Assembly (NCBI RefSeq): GCF_042242105.1
Contig: NC_092012.1
Coordinates: 16,498,543 to 16,562,542, forward strand
Length of the DNA stretch: 64,000 nt
DNA from: Pempheris klunzingeri
Lineage: Eukaryota > Chordata > Actinopteri > Acropomatiformes > Pempheridae
Direction of reading: 5' to 3'
Position 1 is the stretch's first letter; every line of letters begins with the position of its first letter. A model generated the notes under the pieces. It saw only the letters and a list, made by a program, of their open reading frames with translations. It did no database searches and was not told the origin of the DNA. The position numbers and the translations under genes were made by a program. Positions 24,701 to 34,968 of this stretch are shown here, piece after piece.

Positions 24701-27414
24701 CAGAACCACATATGTTTACTGAATATTATCTCTTATGTCAGGGAGCTTACAGATATTTGAACAGTAAAGGAGTAGTTGGACATTTTGTGACTTGTGTACT
24801 TCCTTCCTTTTCGGCGATTTGCCATTTTTATACTTAGTTCTTCGTGTGGATTAAACAAACAAAATGTAAGGTGTACATTTGTGAGCTTTTGAGATGTGAT
24901 TTTGTTCCCTTTGGACGGAGCCAGGCCAGCTCTCTCCCTGTTTCCAGTCTTTCTGCTAAGCTAAACTAACCAGCTGCTGAGTCCAGCCATATATTCAGTG
25001 TTCAGATGTGAGAGTGGTATCGGTCTCTCAGCAAGAAAGTGAACGAATGCATCTCCCAAAGTGTTGAACTATTCATGTGAATATTTCAACTAAATGCAGT
25101 TAGAAACCCAATTTTAGCATGTGACTAAAACCCTGTGAGATCAGTTTTATGAATGAAAGCGATTAAGGTGTCAGCTCGGATCAGTTTGGCAATGCTGAAC
25201 TGAACTTGCTCCAAAACCAATATAATTGTCTTTTCATGTCCAAAATTACAAGCTTGATCCGTGAAGCTGCAACAAACAGTTTTTGTGCTCTCTGTACTTC
25301 CCGATGGTCTGTGAATACTGGACCAAAAAGATAAACCCCTCACACTTTGCTGTTACCATTGTTCATACATGAGGGCTGCAGACAACGTGCAGTTAAAAAC
25401 CAGAGTCACATCTCACCCACAGGGAGCATCACCATGGCGCTGCTGGAGAACCTGAAGCCTGGCCAGATTTACTTTGTGAAAGTTTCTGCATCCAACGAAA
25501 TGGGCGATGGGCCATTTTCTCATACGGTAGAGCTGACAGTACGAGCAGATCTCCCCTCTGGTCACGATCCCCGACTCTCCCACGGCTCCACGCACTCCAC
25601 AGGTCAGTGGCATCTTACGATTGGAGTTTTCCTCTCATAGAACGTGAAATCAATGATAATCTGATGGTGTCGCCTTCCTCTTTCACAGCCTTTTCAGATG
25701 GCTTCTACCACCTGGACCAAAAGTCAATGACTGGGATCACTGTGGGAGTCTGCATCGCTCTCATCTGCATCATCATCTGCGCCTTCATCATCATCTGCAG
25801 AGGCAAAAACGGGTACCTAGTTTGTCTGAACACAGTGACAGCAGAAACAGGGGTCACTACGTATTGTTTAACAGCAAAAGCCCAGTTTCCTTGAGTGTTG
25901 TCTACCTGCGGTGACCTCATGTTTGTTTCCCTACAGGAAATTTTCATCTGTTAAAACGTACAGAGAAGGAGTGAACACATCTGCGTCGGTTGCAGGACAT
26001 TTGAGCCCTGAGAGACAAGCTGAGAGTGCTGATGTGACCATGCCAATGATGAGTCAAAACCACTTCCTTGATGCCAAGGTACTTAACACTTGGTACAGCA
26101 TGATTTACACAACTGTTCATCCATTGGTTTGGAAATGCTGAACTGAATGTCTTGGAAAAACTTTGGAATTATGTTTTTCAGGCCTGGAAAATGGTAATAT
26201 TACCACATAAAGTTTAGTTCTAGAGTACAAAGCCACCTCATATCAGTTCTACAGTTTAGGTTCATTTATTTGTCATTCTTCAATAGCGGGTTGCACAACT
26301 AAATACAAGCTATGTAAACAATAGTTTTAAGCCCCTTTCAGTCATATACATTTTACAGTAGTCAGTACTCAAATCTCTTCATACTTGTGAAGATGTGCAT
26401 ATTTTTTTCACTTGTAGGGAGGAACAAATCTCATGATCAATGCTCTTGGCCCCGTTCAGCCCAGCACTGAGAAGAAAGACAAATGGTTTTCCTTCAGCAG
26501 TAATGTGAAAAAGGACAGTAAAACAGTAGAGGTAAGGTTTCAGGACCAAACCCATGCCCTTAAGCATCTCTAGCGTGGATCTAAACAGAACTATGTGTTT
26601 AGTGGTGTTTGTGGGAGGTAGTACTCTACTTGGCCTAAACCACGTCAAGAAGGCTCCCAAACATAATTGTGAAGTGAATTTTTTCAATGTTTGAAGGGCA
26701 TTAATGAGCTCCTCAGAATCTCCTTTTTCTCATCTGGTAATTATGAGTCCACTGTAGGCAAGAACGACGAAGGATGTAGAGAGGAAATAGAGGCTGTTTT
26801 TTTTTTTTTTTATCCTTGGAAATGTTACTCTCAAAGCAACAAAGTTAAATGGAAAGGAAACACGTTCACTGTAAGTCGTGTAAATAGGGCTATAAATACG
26901 GCTCCTGAAGCTCCTGTTTGTAATTTGGAGGATGGCATGTGAAGACATGATAAGACCTCTTGATGGGGAGCCATAAACACTCAGACTAACAGAAGCAACA
27001 TTTTCTCTTGTGTTGTAGAATAACAGACATGGCATCGCCTCCTACCAGCCGGGTGCCACAGTGCTGACCTTTGAAGAGGAGCTGTCTCCAGACCAGCCCT
27101 CCACCCTGCAGGCCCTGCTCTGGCGTCCCGGAGACACGGAGGGCTCCTCCAACAGCGAGGGCAGCCACGCAACCGGTGACTCGGGTCGTTACTCTCACGA
27201 CGAGACAGAGATGACCATCCTGTCGTCTGGTCACAGCAGCCGCCAGCCGTCACTGACAGCGGAGGACAGCGGAGGCTCGGACTGCGGCGGATCGGCTGGA
27301 GAACCGGCCACGCTGCTGGAGGAAAGTCAGACTGACCTGAAGTTAATGGAGTCCGTAGAGAGCGGCTGCTGTCAGGAAGCACAGAGCAGCTCTCAGTCTG
27401 CACTTTCTCTCTAA
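688..27414 (+). CDS. prtg: Protogenin (Ig/FNIII transmembrane receptor of the DCC/neogenin group), 19 coding exons
   Basis: Coding exons, all with AG/GT borders and continuous phase: 688-754, 2259-2561, 10874-11018, 11220-11353, 11591-11887, 11987-12146, 12486-12733, 14212-14376, 15108-15413, 16178-16366, 21862-21957, 22049-22235, 22809-22936, 23144-23314, 25423-25602, 25689-25812, 25937-26078, 26418-26531 and 27019-27414. They sum to 1183 codons plus stop, close to human PRTG. Order: signal peptide (~1-28), four Ig domains (~30-405), five fibronectin-III domains (~410-920), one membrane helix (~941-962), cytoplasmic tail of ~220 aa. The start at 688 gives MAPVKGK plus a hydrophobic leader that splices into [14 protein letters not shown], a protogenin N-terminus. 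By family knowledge it is a cell-surface protein of early neural and mesodermal tissue. Identity is firm. Which teleost paralogue (a or b) cannot be told. Confidence 0.96.
2057..2075 (+). repeat. A19 homopolymer in prtg intron 1
   Basis: This is a run of 19 adenines with no flanking retroposon body that I recognise. It is treated as a simple repeat. Confidence 0.9.
2259..12146 (+). CDS. prtg: prtg exons 2-6 (plus start of 7): four Ig domains
   Basis: Exon 2 carries Ig1 (LDCQAHGE ... GFYQCLAQ cysteine pair). Exons 3 and 4 carry Ig2 (RFSCKIS ... GNYRCIA). Exon 5 carries Ig3 (LECMATGNP ... GVYLCRA). Exon 6 with the start of exon 7 carries Ig4 ([10 protein letters not shown] ... [12 protein letters not shown]). 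Each domain has the expected Cys, core Trp (RWLK, TWEF, SWSR, IWLK) and Tyr-x-Cys motif, so none looks degenerate. Ig-domain boundaries mostly fall on phase-1 introns, as in the DCC/neogenin group. Intron 2 (2562-10873) is long. Apart from a short CA/GT stretch near 3961, I see no exon or repeat family in it that I recognise. Confidence 0.93.
12486..25602 (+). CDS. prtg: prtg exons 7-15: five fibronectin type III domains
   Basis: FNIII1 begins in exon 7 ([13 protein letters not shown], core Trp in LLAWERPL) and ends in exon 8. FNIII2 is exon 9. FNIII3 is exons 10-11 (LRWQ-type core as LVRWQLAP, ending [15 protein letters not shown]). FNIII4 is exons 12-13, preceded by a proline run (VPPPPPPP) and containing [14 protein letters not shown]5 is exons 14-15 (LVSWKPPDE, then [24 protein letters not shown], given here only as a landmark). 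The [20 protein letters not shown] stretch is nearly invariant in protogenins. Domain number and order agree with vertebrate PRTG. Intron 10 (16367-21861, 5.5 kb) contains no recognisable exon. Confidence 0.93.
12855..13118. mobile_element. Miniature inverted-repeat element in prtg intron 7
   Basis: The left end (from 12855, GGCCTTTAAAAGAGAACTCC) and the reverse complement of the right end (ending about 13118, CCTTAAAAGGGAACTTCACC) match over about 24 bases with few differences. The interior of roughly 260 bp has no ORF. Terminal inverted repeats, small size and an intronic site fit a non-autonomous DNA transposon of a type common in fish introns. The family name is not assigned. Confidence 0.6.
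24765..25076. mobile_element. Diverged MITE-like element, full-length copy, in prtg intron 14
   Basis: The left end AAAGGAGTAGTTGGACATTT pairs with a right end that ends GTTGAACTATTCA. The two are inverted imperfect repeats of about 18 bases. Internally it has the CTAAGCTAAACTAACCAGCT block that recurs at 27863 and, inverted, near 37549. From memory this resembles a dispersed element abundant in percomorph fish. The match to a named family is not verified. Confidence 0.6.
25689..27414 (+). CDS. prtg: prtg exons 16-19: transmembrane helix and cytoplasmic tail
   Basis: Exon 16 encodes the juxtamembrane HLDQKSMTG motif followed by an uninterrupted hydrophobic helix rich in Ile and Cys (about residues 941-962) and a basic stop-transfer RGKNG. 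Exons 17-19 give the intracellular tail with HFLDAKGGTNLMI, a basic KKDKWF patch, and near the C-terminus [19 protein letters not shown], a segment clearly shared with mammalian PRTG. The stop codon is 27412-27414. The extreme C-terminus (SQSALSL) looks lineage-specific. No kinase or other enzymatic domain is visible. Confidence 0.93.
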
Positions 27415-27415
27415 G

Positions 27416-27469
27416 TGTGTGGGTATGTGTGTGTGTGTGTGTATGTGTGTGTGTGTGTGTGCGCGTGTG
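27416..27469 (+). repeat. GT/TATG microsatellite just after the prtg stop
   Basis: This is a (GT)n tract interrupted by two TATG variants. It begins two bases beyond the stop codon and therefore lies in the prtg 3' UTR. Confidence 0.9.
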
Positions 27470-27614
27470 AGAAGGCATTGGTACACTTGCAGAAAAGTCA
27501 AACTGTACTAACTTACAAAATCAGCTGAGCAGGTAGAAATGTCTTGTGTAAAAGATCCATTGCCATGTCTTTTAATTATGCAGCAGTGTGCTGTTGCTGT
27601 ATTGTCAACTGTGT

Positions 27615-27905
27615 CGTCTTAGCTTAGCACAAAGGATGAAAACGGAGAAACACACAGCCTGTCTCTGTCCAAAAGGAACAAATTCTGCCAACCAGCAACT
27701 CTAAAGCTCACTAATTAATACGCTATATATCATTTCTTCCGGGACCAGCAACTTCCTGGAGTCTCCTGCCTGCCTGTAAAATGGTGAATTATGATTTTTA
27801 CACTTTAGTTTTTGCAGGCAGCCAGGAGTCAGGCTGCCTGATTCCCTGTTTCTACTCTTTGCGCTAAGCTAAGCTAACCAGCAGCTGGCTGTAGCTTCAT
27901 ACTGA
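27615..27905. mobile_element. Second copy of the MITE-like family, downstream of prtg
   Basis: It starts with a block at 27619-27632 (CTTAGCTTAGCACAAAGG) and ends with the inverted form at 27861-27895 (GCTAAGCTAAGCTAACCAGC). The element therefore carries its own inverted halves. Bases 27699-27718 (CTCTAAAGCTCACTAATTAA) are identical to 37631-37650 in ccpg1. The outer termini are not clear. Confidence 0.55.
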
Positions 27906-28147
27906 ACAAAAATACACAAATACAAAACAAAAATAAGAGCTGCAGATATTCTCTAATAAGCCAAGGTGGTGACAGATTTGGCTAAAGTTCATCCACATAA
28001 CCCTCCCACAGTTATTGTCCGTTTGCAAGTGTACCTCAGGCCTGAATGTAAGTGTGAGAGAGACCTTTTTTAGCCTTTATCCTCTATTGGTCCACAACTC
28101 AGTGAACAGGAAGCCAACAAAGGCCTTTTACAGTATAAACTGTTGGC

Positions 28148-28164
28148 GGGGGGGGGGGGGGGGG
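28148..28164 (+). repeat. G17 homopolymer
   Basis: This is an uninterrupted run of 17 guanines in the presumed prtg 3' UTR or flank. It is a candidate for polymorphism and for sequencing or assembly error. Confidence 0.9.
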
Positions 28165-31100
28165 TCATTTGATTTCTTTGACTTCTTTCTTTTTCATTCA
28201 ATGAATGTCTTTTTTATTTTCTCTTTATTTGTGTGTGTTTGTTTTTGAAAAAAATCTCACCCACCATGAATGTTGAAAAAGTCAGAAATGTGACAAAAGT
28301 GACATTTCTGATATTATTTAAGAGAGTTTATCACTGGAGCAAAAGGGAAGCATGAGTCCTTTTTCACTGATTATCTACCTCAGTTTACCTCCGGGTGAAC
28401 TTCCACTGTATATTTAATAACTACTTATACCTACGTTACGTGATGGGCTGCTTCAGTTACATCACATTCGATACTTCCTGATGACTTTTCTTCTGATTGT
28501 CATCCCATTTTGTGTGTGTGTGTTTTCTCTTACTTTGTTCTGATTTACTGGATGGTGAGGGCGCTGCAGCTTTCTCCTCTCGCTCCACCTGTTGCGTGGA
28601 CTGAAGGGCGGAAAACACACGTACGGTTTGTTATTTATCTCCTCAGATGCAGCTGAGGTGCTGAGCCAGTATTAATAATATGTTTTGTTCATTTTGTCCA
28701 TTATTGAGTAATGGCAAGAGAAAATGATGAATGTCTGCTTTTGTTTTGTACGTCAGTTTGCAGCTGCCCTTGCCATTCCTGTTTTATACTACCTCGTTTA
28801 AGAATTTATTTTATTGTCTTATTGTTTTCCTAAACTCAGGGAACAAAGTTTAGTACATTTGAAAAGTCATGTAGTGTTACATGCTGAACTGACAGGGTAT
28901 CTTCTCAGTACTGAACTGTTGTAGTGTGTAATTGCCTAGTAGAATATGCTATGAATGTATCTCCCATTGTGTGCCAGTAGCTCAGATGTTTGTGCTGCCC
29001 TCCCCACAGATGGAAACCCCCTCTGTAGTTTCTCCTCAGGTCCTATAACGTCTGTTTTTACAACAGACACTTTTGTTTATTGACTTCTTCCTTTTTAATG
29101 CGTGTAAAGATTCACACCAGAAGTGCTTGCAGCGACATGTCGGTACAGAAAAGCTTTATAATCGGCCTAAATGTGGGAAGCATTCCTCAGATGCTGAAAC
29201 CGAATCTTTCTGAGGGAAAAGCTCCACATGAGGACGTGAAGAATGATTGTAGTAAAAGCAATGGAAGTGTTTAATCAGAGACGAAAGTGAAGAATTGAAT
29301 GAACGTCATGAAACATTTTTAAAATTTATATTTTTGTTAGAAGATAATGTACTACTGAGTACACATTGTAGTTACTTTTGTTCCAAGTAGGTTTTTTTGC
29401 TGTAGAGTAGATAAAGATTAGCACTTGTCTGCCAAGTAGTTTTGTGTTGTCGGCCAATGTGCAGCGGTGACGCTATAACCCAAAGAGTTGTTTGCTACCT
29501 GAGTTTATTTTAGTCTCTCAACTAATCTCTGGCAGAGGGTTACTGAGGAATGTGAAATAATCGAAACAGATTAGACCAAAGATGAAACGCAGCCTTTGAG
29601 ATGAGTTGAGTCCACAAACGAAGCCTTGCACATTAGTGGCCTTGACCTGCGACTGAAAGAGTGAAGAGAGTTGCGGGTTAAAACTCTGAAGAAGTGCCAG
29701 CAGGATACACGGGCTCTTCACGACGTTGGAGTGACAATTAATAATCAATTTTATGCACACGAGGCAAATTATCCTGCTGCAGAGTCCCTCGAAAACTGTT
29801 GCACACAGACGTCTGTACATTGTAGGTGAAAATTATAAGAATGAAATACAGTATATTATATCAATTAGTGGTCTGTGTCGCAACAGTGCTGTTTTGTGAA
29901 AAGGCGCGCTCGCTGATTTTTCACAAAATTATTTAAATGTTTAATTTGGGAGATCTCCTGATATGGGATGTTCGTAAAGTTGTTTTCACAGAAATGCATG
30001 TGAAGCAGTCAGATCTCCAGCCATTACATACATGATATGATCTCACAGACTGAATTTGTTGCAGATTTGATGTATTTCATATAACAAAGATTGTAGAAAA
30101 GTCAGTGGGCGCGTAGATGTTTTCACATTTCTGTATGTTTAATCAGAGGATTCTGCAGAGGATTCAATCATGTGACATTTTTGGGATGAAATGTGACACA
30201 ATCAGCTTAACTTAATTTTGAAAAGCAAACAAAGTAAACCAAAGATTTTTTTAAAAGGTCACCGTTGCATATTGGCAAGCATAAAAGCTTCCTATCTTTG
30301 TGTGAAACGTTGTCATTTTCAGTGTTCTCATCCTCGTGTTATGAAGCAGGAACAGTGCGTTACACTGTGTTTCTTAATCAAATTCCAGAAAATCAAGTTT
30401 CCTTCTCGAATTATATAATTATATTTTACTGTGCTGTGGGGTCATGTTTTACCTGCTTTGCAAAGTCAAACTTGAACCCTGTAATGTCGTCGTACAGCAT
30501 ATATCCTGTATTATTACAGCTTTAAGGCCTCAATCCAGAGTCTGAAAGCAGCACTCGTGCTTATATTCTGACCCCAAACACCATGTTCAAGTGATGTTGT
30601 GGATTGTTTTTACCTGTGAGAAAAAATAATTACACATAAACCGAAAACTGCTGGAGTCATTCAGCCTCTGAATTGGGCCTTTTGTAGTTCATACAAGTAC
30701 AGAAGTGCTGGTTTTTATTTTCTCATATTCCTGTTGTGCAGATGTAATGAACCCGGTTCGATAATTTCTGTAAGTTTGAAGTCGAGACGTACCATCATCA
30801 AACGAGGGACCCAGCATGTCGGTCCGCTGTGTTTCATCTCATGAATGGTGTTACGTTGGAATTACGTTCCTGTCCGAGCATGTGAATTTAGAGGGATAAA
30901 ACACAGAGTCTGGTCTGCGTATGATCCCACTCACTGTTTGTTCTCCCTTCTGCAGTAATGATGTGTTTAAATGATGTGTGGGGGAGCGCTGCGGGTCATT
31001 TACAGACAAACTCAGGGGAACCCACAGCTGCTCCCCCTCAAGGAAACAAAAGCAGGTTTCAAGTCTCAAAAATTGAATGTAACTTTTTGTAATTATTATG

Positions 31101-31231
31101 TTTTCTGATATTTTCTGTTGTTATTTTGTCAGTCTGTCAGCAAAATCACTTGCAAGTTGTTTTTTTGCCAAAAATGTTTAGTTAGGAGATTTTAGACGGC
31201 GATTAATTATGAAAGTCTGATTCTCAGTTTA

Positions 31232-31237
31232 AATAAA
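31232..31237 (+). terminator. First canonical AATAAA downstream of prtg
   Basis: This is the first canonical AATAAA on the + strand that I found after the prtg stop. If used, the prtg 3' UTR would be about 3.8 kb. Non-canonical upstream signals could be used instead. Confidence 0.35.
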
Positions 31238-32076
31238 AGTACAAAAATCACAAATTGTCTATGAATGTTTTTACCGAATATGTTCTCAGTTGTTGTGTTG
31301 GTTAAAATCCCAAACTAGAACTCATGAAACTGCTCTTTTATGTTTAGATTTATGACCCTTTATGGAACAGCCAAGAGTCTTTAACTTCTTGAATGGCCTT
31401 CGAGACCGGAGACCAATTTTAAAGTACACATTTATCTATAGATTAATTCAAGCGTGATGTTTGCTCGCCATCAATCTCCAAAATCCCCAACAAAAAGAGT
31501 ATGTACAGCACTGCTTCTGCTTCAGTTTACGGGGTGATGTACTTTCTGCCTGACTTATGATCGTTGTTATAGATTAAAGTATATAATATTCCACATTTAA
31601 ACAAATAATTTAAAAAAATGAATGCAGGACTTGCTGCTTCTGAATATCTATGCCACTTATATATAAAACTGCATCATACTGGTCAGTATTACACACAGTC
31701 TTTTCCTCATCTCATTGAACTTCATTTGGTCTAAAATTCAATCTCCCTAATTGTTGCATTTACAATGTATGAGCTCAACCTGGTCGGAGACTGGGATAGA
31801 CTTAACAACACTGACTTCTATTGGTATCATATGGAAACAGCAGGTCACACAAAAAACAAGATAACTTAAGGACCATTGAATAAAATACTGTTTGATTGAC
31901 ACAAATAATGTTATTTCAATGTCTTCATGCTGACTTGACAATATTGGTGTATGTGTAGCAACACTTATTGTGGTTGCTGATGTGATTTATTTTACACAAA
32001 TGTCCTTCAGCATCAGGCTGGTGTATTAAAGTCGGTCAATAACCCCACTTAGTGATCACTTATCTGCCTGGACACC

Positions 32077-32096
32077 TTTTTTTTTTTTTTTTTTTT
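32077..32096 (+). repeat. T20 homopolymer
   Basis: This is a run of 20 thymines with no attached retroposon that I recognise. Confidence 0.9.
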
Positions 32097-32516
32097 ACCT
32101 CAATTAGTCTCCAGGTTTGCAAATTAGATATATTTTACTTTTCAGTCCTGCTCTACTAACAATATGTTAGCTAGCATTAGCACTTAGCATTAGCACTGTG
32201 CTAAGCTAAAGTTAAGTTATAGCCTTTAAGTTAAGGTTAGCTTATGTTAGCCCGGTCAGTTTAGCCTGAGCTCCCACCAGTAGTTAATTGTTGGTAACAT
32301 ATTAAGAACACGGGTCAGACTACAACATATTCTTTAACAGGCTGTGGATTTTCATGTAACTAGTAGCTACATTGATTCTGCATAGTGGATGAGCGCTCAC
32401 AGGCCTTCTGCCGCTGTCCTGCCCTGCATGTGGCTGATGGCATCTATGGTAGTAGCGTTCGCCTACAGCTGATTATATGACATTAATGGAATTAAATTGG
32501 TTTAGCTCTGCACCCC

Positions 32517-32597
32517 TTAAATAAACTAAGCTGGTACAGGGTCAATATAACCCAGGTGACTCATCTCACAGACTGGCAGATGAGTGGAGCAGCGGAG
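32517..32597 (+). repeat. Diverged direct repeat, copy 1
   Basis: Shared landmarks with 33135-33217, in the same order, are AAGCTGGTACAGGGT, GGTGACTCATCTCACA, GACTGGCA and GCAGCGG. The copies lie about 620 bp apart in the same orientation. They could be the remains of a tandem duplication or of paired ends of a mobile element. Confidence 0.55.
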
Positions 32598-32604
32598 AGA
32601 AGCA

Positions 32605-32666
32605 CTCTGATTGGCCAAAAGAAAGGAACACTCTGATTGGCTGAAAGAAAGACGTTCTCTGATTGG
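32605..32666 (+). promoter_or_regulatory. Three inverted CCAAT boxes (CTCTGATTGGC) at exact 26-bp spacing
   Basis: GATTGG begins at 32609, 32635 and 32661, each preceded by CTCT and the first two followed by an AAAGAAAG-like spacer. It is therefore a three-unit, 26-bp tandem repeat whose core is the NF-Y site (ATTGG). About 30 bp further on is an A/T-rich AATAAAAAGG (near 32695), which could act as a TATA-like element. AATAAA follows near 32788. No ORF starts downstream. The arrangement resembles a compact Pol II promoter, perhaps from a mobile element, but function is inferred only. Confidence 0.4.
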
Positions 32667-33134
32667 CAATAATTGCTGCAGCTTCCAAGCCAAAAATAAA
32701 AAGGGGAAGTCTTAAAATACATCCAGCACTGGACCGAGGAAACACATAACAACATTAAACAGCAGTATTTCCCCCGCACTACAAAGCAAATAAAGATAAT
32801 ATTGTCACGAGTTGTGTGTCTGTGTCTGTTTACTCTGACAACAAGTGATGTTTATTAAACATTAATCTAGAATTCACATTCCACCCATCATGTACATTGA
32901 TTTATAGCTTGGACAAAGACAAGAGATTAGCCTTCAGATTAATTTTGCACTCAGTGTTGTAATCCAAAAATAAGTGAAACATCTTAATCTGGCAGCAAGC
33001 ACTTTTTATTGTGAGCACTGTCAGATGTGAGATCAGTCATGCATCACACACAAACAACCTGAGAATAGGAGGTCTTCTTGATATAATTGTGGCAGGTTTA
33101 AGCAAAAGTTTGGTCATTTTTTCTTTGATGTAAG

Positions 33135-33217
33135 GCCTTTAATCTAAACCAAGCTGATACAGGGTGAAGAAACATGGGTGACTTGTTTCACACACTGGCA
33201 TGTATGGGTGCAGCGGC
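33135..33217 (+). repeat. Diverged direct repeat, copy 2
   Basis: This is the counterpart of 32517-32597, with AAGCTGATACAGGGT, GGTGACTTGTTTCACA, CACTGGCA and GCAGCGG. It lacks the ATTGG array that follows copy 1, but continues with a related GGAGCCATAAAA segment. Confidence 0.55.
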
Positions 33218-33815
33218 TAACACACGAGCATATAGTTTGGAGCCATAAAACCCTTCTAACAGGATCTTTATCAGGATATGGCGGGGAAACAAATCAGAGT
33301 GATGTCAGTGATCAGTGATGTGGGATTTAATCTTGGTGCAACCACAGCATCCTTTTGGTATAGTGTTATCAATTTAAATTGGCTTGGTTAACAGTTTAAT
33401 TGTCATCTCTGTGGGACAAAGGATTGATTGATTTGTGGTGGTGAGAGAACTTCGGATGACATATTGCAGACCTGATCAATAAATAATAGCACACGTGGTA
33501 TTCATAGTTACTGAACCCCTCATAACAGTCGAGCAGCAAAACTTATGAACTCTCAATCAAAAATGTTCAAACCACATTATAACCACCATCACGTGCTTTC
33601 TGAGGGACAGTTTAAAATGTCATTAGGGTCGTGATTTTAAACCTTCTAATGCTGCAACACAGAACAAAAGGACTAATGAATTATTTTGGTTTTGTTTTCG
33701 GAGTAATAAAACTGTTGGAGCTCTGCTTTGCCACGCTTCCTTGTTTATGTTTTTTTCGAGGACGTAACATTTGCTCCACCCTCACCGAGCCCGTGTAGAT
33801 ACTGCGCTGACCGAT

Positions 33816-33892
33816 GGGAAAAGTAGTTCCAAGAGATCGGTGAAGACGTTGCGCTGCGTGTCCAAGTATGTCACTGTAAAACTACATTTCCC
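33816..33892. promoter_or_regulatory. Pair of inverted ACTACAnTTCCC-type elements in the ccpg1 promoter
   Basis: Bases 33816-33827 (GGGAAAAGTAGT) and 33881-33892 (ACTACATTTCCC) are inverted near-copies of the ACTACA(A/T)TTCCC element bound by ZNF143/STAF-associated complexes in vertebrate housekeeping promoters. They lie about 110-180 bp before the donor of the presumed first non-coding exon of ccpg1. Confidence 0.45.
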
Positions 33893-33899
33893 GTCTACA

Positions 33900-33999
33900 A
33901 GTCTGTTTCGCAGCGCCGTTAACAGACAACACAGGGCATACTGCAACAACTCAGGAGCTGTTGGTAAACAGCTGCCTCGTCTTTGGGCGTAAAACACCG
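33900..33999 (+). other. ccpg1: Probable non-coding exon 1 of ccpg1 (5' end uncertain)
   Basis: A strong donor AACACCG|GTGAGTTC follows the promoter-like region, and the next acceptor in phase with a ccpg1 start is at 34959-34960 (CTCCTGTAG). The exon's 5' limit cannot be set from sequence; the start given is approximate. Confidence 0.45.
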
Positions 34000-34968
34000 G
34001 TGAGTTCAGACATTTTACATCTTAGTTTCTGAAAAGCTTGTTATGTAAAGAGGCGGCTGAAGATAACAGACGTTGTCGGTACGGTACGAATTAAATGTTA
34101 CGACGATCGTCAAAGAGATAACATTAGTAACTAGCGTGCTAAGTTAGTTAACTCTCGGCGAACCGACCGCTGCCTGTCACTGTTTAATGTTAGCAGAGGA
34201 AGCTAATGTTAGCTGCGGCTAACAGCTGTTAAAATCTCTGCTGCTGGGACAAACTGTGGGTGTTTTCATTGTCAGGCCGCAGGAGCTGGCATCATCTGTT
34301 AGCTGTGACTGCGGCCTGACACCTACGGGGGCGCTGTTTCTCATTAGGTTTGTTGATTTTATGCAAACGTGCTTAAATGTAGCACTTATCATGCTGTGGT
34401 GGTGAATAAAACAAGATTTATACATCAGTAACAAAATTGCCTAACTGTTAAATTGATGATATTTGTATTTTTGTTCTAAGCTAACAGATGTGACTCATAG
34501 TTATTGTAACCACTGTATCATTAGTGGCACCTTTCCATCAAAAACAAACCTCAAGTTGATTTCCAGTGCCTCCCAGGTTTTGGTGCTCTTACCAGTAAAA
34601 GGAACAGGCTGTCTGGGGTCAGGTTTGCAGGTCCTGCTACCCCTTTCTTCAAGAAATCAGATACATAGAAGCTTATAGGTGTTAGTGGTCCATCCATTCA
34701 TTTTCATCAAATAAATATAGTAAACTAGTAGCAGATGCTTGTAACAATGTCTTGCTTTTTTAAACCATGTGATAGCTTGTAATCAACCTCTCTGACAGCC
34801 TAAACAAGCCCAAAATTGGGCAGACAGGGTATATTTGTACAGCACATATGGAAGTTTCTGTAGGTTATGTTGTATGCACCTTAATCATTCGGCTATCATG
34901 ACCCACTGACCTACCTTGTGTTTTTCAACAAGCTGTGTGTGACCCACTTATCTCCTGTAGTTACCTGT

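Larger units (their letters stand above)
27906..32500. other. Long gene-free stretch (prtg 3' UTR and intergenic)
   Basis: No ORF here shows protein-like composition, conserved motifs or good splice signals on either strand. Simple tracts are present, including G17 at 28148 and T20 at 32077-32096. Around 32160-32260 there is a run of GCTAGC/TTAGC-type short words of the kind seen in decayed fish transposons. In human, PYGO1, DNAAF4 and PIERCE2 lie in the equivalent interval. I found no trace of PYGO1's PHD finger or of DNAAF4's domains. Confidence 0.5.

Noticed and set aside
24841..25020. Apparent Pol III or small-RNA gene in prtg intron 14
   Set aside because: The recurring block CTAAGCTAA...CCAGC is shared with two other copies of a MITE-like family, so transposon origin is the simpler explanation.
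26981..27478. 165-codon antisense frame over the prtg last exon
   Set aside because: It is a shadow of the prtg coding exon plus the GT microsatellite (His-Thr repeat start).
27415..33780. Hidden PIERCE2 or DNAAF4 exons
   Set aside because: I looked for their short conserved exons on both strands and found none I could support. A profile search would be decisive.
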